This document shows positions 59,759 through 64,000 of a stretch of DNA of 64,000 nucleotides, piece by piece. This DNA comes from Kluyvera sichuanensis (GTDB lineage Bacteria > Pseudomonadota > Gammaproteobacteria > Enterobacterales > Enterobacteriaceae): contig NZ_JABBJF010000024.1 of NCBI RefSeq assembly GCF_014218705.1, positions 22,486-86,485 of the forward strand, read 5' to 3'. The position numbers were made by a program, and so were the translations under genes. Numbering within the stretch: position 1 is the stretch's first letter; every line of letters begins with the position of its first letter. The notes below the pieces were generated by a model, which did not search any database, was not told the DNA's origin, and saw only the letters and a program-made list of their open reading frames with translations.

Positions 59759-60649
59759 TCAGAGAATCATTTCGATACTTTCGCCGTGGAATATACCGAT
59801 CACATCTGTCTTGAGGCGGTTACTCCTCGGCTTTACTTCATTGGCCACGAACTCTGGCAATGGCCGAATTTTCACGTGCTCATCCTGAATGATAATGAAC
59901 GGCATAGATGAAGCGGCAGAAAGACGCAGTATCTGGTCGGGGTGTTCAGGATCAGCCATCGCGATGTTTGCAGCTGGATGCACTTTAACCGGACGGCGTA
60001 AGCGAAGCTTTTCTTCCGGTACACGCGCAATAGCCTTAATCAACGAGTTGAGTCTGACTGATTTATCTTCATCTTCCTCGATGTCCTTGCCCATCTTCTG
60101 GAGCAACTCGATTTTGTTAACCCTGCTAAAAAGCGTCTTTTGCCTCCAGCCGAAACTGACCAGATTGACGTTAGCATTATCAAACATACGCAGCTGCCGA
60201 TAGAGATGCAGGGTCATGACACCAGGGCAGGCGCTATGCAGCGCGTTGAAGCGCATGTATTCCGGTCGGCGATCACCACCGTAGTTTTCGATGATGTGGC
60301 GTTGAATGCTCTCTTTATGCTGGTTGATGGATGTCACCAAACGGGTAACCAGCTGAGAGAATTCCGCATCTGTATTGTCGTACCATAATACGCCGGTAGT
60401 GCGCCGAGCGGACTTCTGCGAATAGCCATCCCTGATATGCAGGTCAGCGTATGCCGCGCAGGCAGCATGGACAGCATCGTGTCCCTGTTTCAGCTCAGGC
60501 ATGATGTGTTCGATGGCCATATCTTCTTCGCCATCAGCAACGGCTGGCAGGACGCAGACACTCGCCTTGAGCGGAAGCCGGGAACCCAGCACTCCACGAA
60601 GTTGTGTGATCTCGCTCTCCAGCGTCTGGAAAGTTGTTGAGATATTCAT
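59759..60649 (-). CDS. tus: Tus-like replication terminus binding protein
   Basis: 296 residues (E. coli Tus 309). Shared course: an N-terminal helix FQTLESEITQLRGVL, GVLWYDNTDAE (Tus GVLCYQVDN), a CPGVMTLHLYRQL segment (Tus LPGLITLNAYRTL), LVSFGWRQKTLF (Tus TLRFGWANKHI), and the DNA-binding strand IARVPEEKLRLRRPVKVHPAANI (Tus [24 protein letters not shown]). Tus bound to Ter sites stops replication forks from one side. A plasmid copy may set the end of replication. GGGGAT precedes the ATG. Confidence 0.88.
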   Translation of the reverse strand: MNISTTFQTLESEITQLRGVLGSRLPLKASVCVLPAVADGEEDMAIEHIMPELKQGHDAVHAACAAYADLHIRDGYSQKSARRTTGVLWYDNTDAEFSQLVTRLVTSINQHKESIQRHIIENYGGDRRPEYMRFNALHSACPGVMTLHLYRQLRMFDNANVNLVSFGWRQKTLFSRVNKIELLQKMGKDIEEDEDKSVRLNSLIKAIARVPEEKLRLRRPVKVHPAANIAMADPEHPDQILRLSAASSMPFIIIQDEHVKIRPLPEFVANEVKPRSNRLKTDVIGIFHGESIEMIL

Positions 60650-60798
60650 TTCTATCCCCGAAAAAGGGCTCTAAACTCCCTCCGCTGCACGGAGGACTGT
60701 ATGTACATACATACTCATAACAAGCGAAACCGAGTATATCAAGTTCGTTTTGTTTACAGACGAATTTTATCGATGACGAATGAAGTTTTCACTGCTGA
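60650..60798 (-). promoter_or_regulatory. tus promoter/operator region
   Basis: In gene sense: two overlapping TTCGTC motifs (60774-60779 reading TCGTCA and 60758-60763 reading TCGTCT), the latter about 17 bases from GATATA; a partial copy of the 16-base repeat (60745-60757); a 14-base perfect palindrome TGTATGTACATACA (60698-60711); and a hairpin CCTCCG/CGGAGG (60679-60695) in the leader. The palindrome with its flank also resembles a poor LexA box (CTGT-N8-ACAT). Autoregulation by Tus is known in E. coli; here no consensus Ter is visible. Confidence 0.55.
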
Positions 60799-62064
60799 TT
60801 AGCCAATCCTGACGCGAGGGATTTCATTAATGTTAGTGAGATAGGATGGTGACAATAACTCCCGCCGCATCGTCCAGTCTTTGTCGATGCCCTGGCCCGC
60901 AAACCATAATTTCCCCCGACCTGACCGGTTAATTCTATCCATCACGCCCATCAACGCTTCACCATTGGCAAAGAGTCGGTTCTCACCAAACAAATCGAGC
61001 TGGCTGGTGGCGCTATCATAAAAGTCAGATAGCATCACTCCGGCTTTATGGTATCGGTATCCCTCCTGCCAGATATGCCGGAGCCCTGCGACCGCAGCCG
61101 CAATGATTTCCCGGGTATCGGCGGTGGGGTTTTCCAGCTTGACTGTCTGCTGGCCACTGTAAGGGGCCGTTTTCGAATAGTAACTTGTGCCAATAAAAAC
61201 CGTTATGCAGCGACAGTATTGCTTCTCTTCGCGCAGCTTCTCGCCTGCACGTTCGGCATACTCACACACCGCCTGGTGCATTGCTTCGTAGTGCTCTATT
61301 TTCTGGCCGAATGAACGCGAGCTGATGATCTGCTGCTTAACCTTCCTCACCTCTTCCAGGGCTATGCAGGACTCGCCATTCAATTCGCGCTGCGTTCGCT
61401 CCAGTACGACTCCAAATGTGTTACGGATAAGCGATGTTGGCGCATTGGCCAGATCGAGAGCAGTCCTGATGCCCATGCTGTTCAGTCTGGTGGCATATCT
61501 CCGGCCCACCCCCCAGACATCGCTTACGTCAATATATGGCAATAATTTACGTTGTCTTTCTGGACTGCTGAGATCAACCACTCCGCCTGTTTTAGTCCAT
61601 GTTTTTGCAGCTTTATTTGCTAGTTTTGCCAAAGTTTTAGTTGTCGATATGCCCACCCCCACGGGTATATGGGTGCTCTTTAATACGGTTTTCTTTATTT
61701 CTCTTCCATAGTCATCAAAATTATAATTTTTCTGCATTCCTTCAAACGAAAGGAAAACTTCATCAATACTGTAGACCTCAGTATTACTGGAGAATTTAAA
61801 TAATGTCTCACACACCCTACGGGAGATCTCCGCGTACAAGGCATAGTTAGAACTGAAAACATGTACACCGTTAGCTTCAAAGAATGCTTTCTTCTGGAAG
61901 TACACGTCACCATTCTGGATACCTAATTTTTTAGCTTCCGCTGAACGTGCCACGACCATGCCATCATTGTTCGAAAGGCATACAATTGGCTTGTTCACCA
62001 GATCGGGCCGAAAGACTCTCTCGCAGGAGGCGTAAAATGAGTTGCAATCCACCAGGCAGAACAT
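60799..62064 (-). CDS. umuC: UmuC-like DNA polymerase V catalytic subunit
   Basis: 421 residues from the ATG at 62064 (TGATG overlap with the umuD stop). Y-family motifs: [17 protein letters not shown] with the first Asp, [21 protein letters not shown] with the catalytic Asp-Glu, and [22 protein letters not shown]. The C-terminus is a UmuC-type tail. The polymerase copies past lesions after SOS induction. On a plasmid it may also aid second-strand synthesis in the recipient. Confidence 0.95.
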   Translation of the reverse strand: MFCLVDCNSFYASCERVFRPDLVNKPIVCLSNNDGMVVARSAEAKKLGIQNGDVYFQKKAFFEANGVHVFSSNYALYAEISRRVCETLFKFSSNTEVYSIDEVFLSFEGMQKNYNFDDYGREIKKTVLKSTHIPVGVGISTTKTLAKLANKAAKTWTKTGGVVDLSSPERQRKLLPYIDVSDVWGVGRRYATRLNSMGIRTALDLANAPTSLIRNTFGVVLERTQRELNGESCIALEEVRKVKQQIISSRSFGQKIEHYEAMHQAVCEYAERAGEKLREEKQYCRCITVFIGTSYYSKTAPYSGQQTVKLENPTADTREIIAAAVAGLRHIWQEGYRYHKAGVMLSDFYDSATSQLDLFGENRLFANGEALMGVMDRINRSGRGKLWFAGQGIDKDWTMRRELLSPSYLTNINEIPRVRIG

Positions 62065-62480
62065 CACAAGGCCTTGTACACGATGAAGGTCACCACGCCA
62101 AAAATGGCCAGTTCTTCGCCTTCTTTCAGATAGATCGGTGACATCCGGCTATTCATTGGCAGTAGCGCGGGAGCCGGGCTTAGCTGCAACCGCTTAATGG
62201 TGAAATCACCATCAACGGTCGCAATCACAATATCCCCCTCTTTCGCCTCAAGTGAGCTATCCACGATGACCAGATCGCCTTCGTGAATACGTGCCTCTAC
62301 CATCGATGAACCTGTTACTCGTAAGAAGTAGGTTGCAGATGGATGTTTGATGAGGTGAGTATTTAGATCAATAAATTCATCAACATAATCGGAAGCGACT
62401 GAAGGGAAACCTGCGCTGACAGGCTCAACGAACAACGGGAATTGGCCTGGTGATTGTTGTGTCACTGGGATAAGTTTCAT
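62064..62480 (-). CDS. umuD: UmuD-like SOS protease subunit
   Basis: 138 residues from the ATG at 62480; an ATG at 62513 is inside the LexA site. The cleavage region reads SAGFPS (Ala-Gly, as in MucA). The S24 dyad is Ser in [11 protein letters not shown] and Lys in FTIKRLQL. RecA-stimulated self-cleavage gives UmuD', which activates UmuC. The end overlaps umuC. Confidence 0.95.
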   Translation of the reverse strand: MKLIPVTQQSPGQFPLFVEPVSAGFPSVASDYVDEFIDLNTHLIKHPSATYFLRVTGSSMVEARIHEGDLVIVDSSLEAKEGDIVIATVDGDFTIKRLQLSPAPALLPMNSRMSPIYLKEGEELAIFGVVTFIVYKAL

Positions 62481-62501
62481 AATGCTCTGCTCTTCGTGGT
62501 G

Positions 62502-62517
62502 CTGTATATCCATACAG
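62502..62517 (-). promoter_or_regulatory. LexA box upstream of umuD
   Basis: CTGTATATCCATACAG, a CTGT-N8-ACAG palindrome extended by TA, 22 bases before the start codon. Confidence 0.92.
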
Positions 62518-62733
62518 TATTATAGACAGGAGCCAGGAATTTTCGCACCTCCTTTTCCGAAAGTTATTTTCCGCTATCACTCTTCAGGTTTTTCTTATCA
62601 CTTGTCCAGAAGTGGGTAACTGCACATAACAAATTGCAACCATATGATTCCTCAGTTCATTTTCAGAATTTACTCGTGCTTACTTCGTATACAATTCGGA
62701 ATTTATCCGTACATTTTATAAGGAGTAATAACG
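62518..62733 (+). promoter_or_regulatory. region between umuD and the PAAR-like genes
   Basis: 216 AT-rich bases containing the PAAR operon promoter, with TACAAT near 62688 about 15 bases after TTTACT. Otherwise nothing seen. Confidence 0.35.
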
Positions 62734-63237
62734 ATGAAGCAGTTTACAAATGAAGCAACTCAACAAATGCTGGCCGACTTTGACAAATCCCCTTTCTCTG
62801 ACGCTGATCTGGCCGCAATGGATGTGGATGCTCGACAAATTATTGAGCAGAACGCTGAAAGGGATCGCCAACACCCGGTAACAGCAATCTGGCGTGTTGC
62901 GGTCGAGGGAAGCCTGACTGCGCGAGGTGGTGTCGTAACCGCTGTTGATAGCGCCAGGGTTATGGATCTAGGCAACGGTCAAATGGTCAAAATCGCAGTG
63001 GAGGGTGATGCAGTCACTTATACCGATGGTTCATCTGCACGGATTGTTTCAAGCGCTGGCCAGAAAGCTACACACTTCGAGAAAGGGCTCGCGCTGGTGG
63101 GCAGCGTACTGGATAACGGGGATGAAATTGTCTCGACCCCGCAGGACAGATTAGTGCTGTTATCGCGCAAAGGTATGGCTGAAGCCCCCGACTTTCTGGC
63201 AATACCCGGAGGCGTGACTCATGGGGTATCGAACTAA
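62734..63237 (+). CDS. PAAR-like domain protein
   Basis: 167 residues (AAGGAG upstream). A helical N-terminal part of about 50 residues is followed by beta repeats with GGVVTAVDSARVMDLGNGQMVKIAVEGDAVTYTDG, SARIVSSAG and ALVGSVLDNGDEIVSTPQD, in the style of PAAR tip proteins of T6SS and phages. Overlaps the next gene by 17 bases. Plasmid function unknown. Confidence 0.6.
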   Translation: MKQFTNEATQQMLADFDKSPFSDADLAAMDVDARQIIEQNAERDRQHPVTAIWRVAVEGSLTARGGVVTAVDSARVMDLGNGQMVKIAVEGDAVTYTDGSSARIVSSAGQKATHFEKGLALVGSVLDNGDEIVSTPQDRLVLLSRKGMAEAPDFLAIPGGVTHGVSN

Positions 63238-63493
63238 CAATTATGGCCGGGGCCAGGCGCTCCACGGAGATAAAACCACCACAGGCGCGACCGTCCTTAC
63301 TTGGGGTCAGTTTGGATATCGAAAATTATTGTACTATAAGGACTTCCCCGGCATGTCAAAGCCGGTATTTATGGTTTCTGTCTGCTCTTCAGTAAAAATA
63401 AAGGGGAGAGACTGCGGTACTATAAACGGCCATGATGAATCGTCATCGATTCGGGCCCTGATGAAAGACGCGCGTGAGGTTCTTGTTCGTTAA
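63221..63493 (+). CDS. second PAAR-like protein
   Basis: 90 residues (GGAGG upstream). GRGQALHGDKTTTGATVL is the N-terminal PAAR signature (GD-x-TTTGA); the rest has lost the clear pattern of three His/Cys. It probably forms a pair with the upstream gene. Confidence 0.6.
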   Translation: MGYRTNNYGRGQALHGDKTTTGATVLTWGQFGYRKLLYYKDFPGMSKPVFMVSVCSSVKIKGRDCGTINGHDESSSIRALMKDAREVLVR

Positions 63494-63593
63494 GCGGATA
63501 CGTATATCCTGTACAATAGCCAGATAGGCCTCACGGGGTCTAACCCTTTATCATCAACGAATTGCAGGTCAGATGGTTATACAGCTTCGAGCT
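63494..63593. other. 100 bases between PAAR gene and transposase remnant
   Basis: Contains the right flank of the IS110/IS1111-like remnant. No complete inverted repeat identified. Confidence 0.3.
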
Positions 63594-63857
63594 TTAGTTG
63601 ACTGAGTACAGCCGGAAATCATCACCGTAATGTAGTGATGCCCAACACAGCCGCGCATTTTTGGCGGCGATGGCCACAACAGCCCGCCAGTACCCTCTGC
63701 GCTCAACCAACATACAAACCCAACGGCTGAATGAGTCAGTCCTTTTCCCGGCGCCAATAAGCACTGAACGAGCCCCCTGAACCAGAAGCGTTCGCAGATA
63801 CGAATCACCGGCTTTTGTGATCCTGCCGAGTTTCGACTTTCCCCCGCTGCTGTATTG
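63594..63857 (-). pseudogene. IS110/IS1111-family transposase remnant (C-terminal part)
   Basis: The last 87 codons of a transposase: SGGKSKLGRITKAGDSYLRTLLVQGARSVL is the family's conserved C-terminal Transposase_20 region, ending LCWASLHYGDDFRLYSVN. The frame is cut exactly where IS26 begins (63858), so the N-terminal part was displaced or lost by IS26 action. Confidence 0.85.
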
Positions 63858-64000
63858 GGCACTGTTGCAAATAGTCGGTGGTGATAAACTTATCATCCCC
63901 TTTTGCTGATGGAGCTGCACATGAACCCATTCAAAGGCCGGCATTTTCAGCGTGACATCATTCTGTGGGCCGTACGCTGGTACTGCAAATACGGCATCAG
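63858..64000 (+). mobile_element. IS26, left end (continues beyond the window)
   Basis: The 14-base terminal inverted repeat GGCACTGTTGCAAA starts at 63858 and the following bases match the IS26 left end. IS26 is an IS6-family element that forms cointegrates and brings resistance genes to plasmids. Confidence 0.95.
63921..64000 (+). CDS. tnpA: IS26 transposase, N-terminal part
   Basis: ATG at 63921 opens MNPFKGRHFQRDIILWAVRW and six further residues, identical to the IS26 DDE transposase as I remember it. Truncated by the window edge. Confidence 0.95.
   Translation, partial: MNPFKGRHFQRDIILWAVRWYCKYGI

Noticed and set aside
58780..59760. A CRISPR array next to the Cas6e-like gene
   Set aside because: No regularly spaced repeats of 25-35 bases are visible on either strand; only single hairpins occur.
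60697..60712. LexA box upstream of tus
   Set aside because: CTGTATGTACATACAT lacks the final G of CTGT-N8-ACAG; better described as a separate palindrome.
1..64000. A replication initiator or origin iterons
   Set aside because: No Rep-type protein or clear iteron array was found, so no incompatibility group is assigned. The origin is probably outside the window.

Overview
The window looks like about 64 kb of a large conjugative plasmid from an enterobacterium. Three observations support this: an F-type mating-pair apparatus with a MOBH-type relaxase (HD-domain TraI), an R1-like ParM/ParR partition pair, and an UmuDC/IS26 end typical of Enterobacterales resistance plasmids. The traI-traD-DUF4400 and traL-traE-traK-traB order recalls the IncA/C, SXT/R391, IncHI and IncT transfer systems. 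I see no replication initiator, so I do not assign an incompatibility group.

Layout. 1-14.2 kb holds transfer genes: traB (cut by the window edge), traK, traE, traL, a DsbA-like protein, a DUF4400 protein, traD and traI on the minus strand. A lipoprotein plus second DsbA-like pair follows on the plus strand, then an SF1 helicase, the pilin and a secreted phospholipase-D nuclease. 14.2-20.2 kb has a VirB9-like periplasmic protein, an Mrr-like nuclease with a membrane partner, and a type I signal peptidase. 20.3-23.2 kb is an AT-rich plus-strand operon with a TelA-like protein. 23.3-28.1 kb has small accessory genes, including a Myb-repeat protein and two transglutaminase-like proteins. 28.1-30.7 kb is the parMR locus and a GntR regulator.

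From 31 to 56.7 kb nearly all genes run on the minus strand in short, tightly packed operons. They are DNA-metabolism and establishment functions: a DUF4942 methyltransferase, an HNH nuclease, RdgC, Dam, a beta sliding clamp, SSB, a Lar-like protein, a PerC/ANR-like regulator, a PAPS-reductase-like PP-loop protein and many small unknowns. This resembles the leading region of conjugative plasmids, which enters the recipient first. 56.9-62.5 kb has a periplasmic protein, a GNAT enzyme, a Ner-like regulator beside a structured-RNA candidate, an orphan Cas6e-like endoribonuclease, a plasmid Tus homologue and LexA-controlled umuDC. The right end has two PAAR-like proteins, an IS110/IS1111-type transposase remnant and the left end of IS26, which runs off the window.

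The main unexpected signal is regulatory. At least twelve promoters share an unusual -35 block (TTCGTCA or TTCGTTA in gene sense) 15-16 bases from a -10 hexamer. They precede traK, the Mrr operon, the methyltransferase, the clamp, ssb, the PP-loop operon, cas6e, tus and several unknowns. A second 18-base element with a CAAAACG core occurs upstream of traI and two other genes. These look like plasmid-wide regulons, perhaps for expression on entry into a new cell. The second main find is the orphan Cas6e gene, lying between tus and a folded RNA candidate with no CRISPR array or other cas gene in view.
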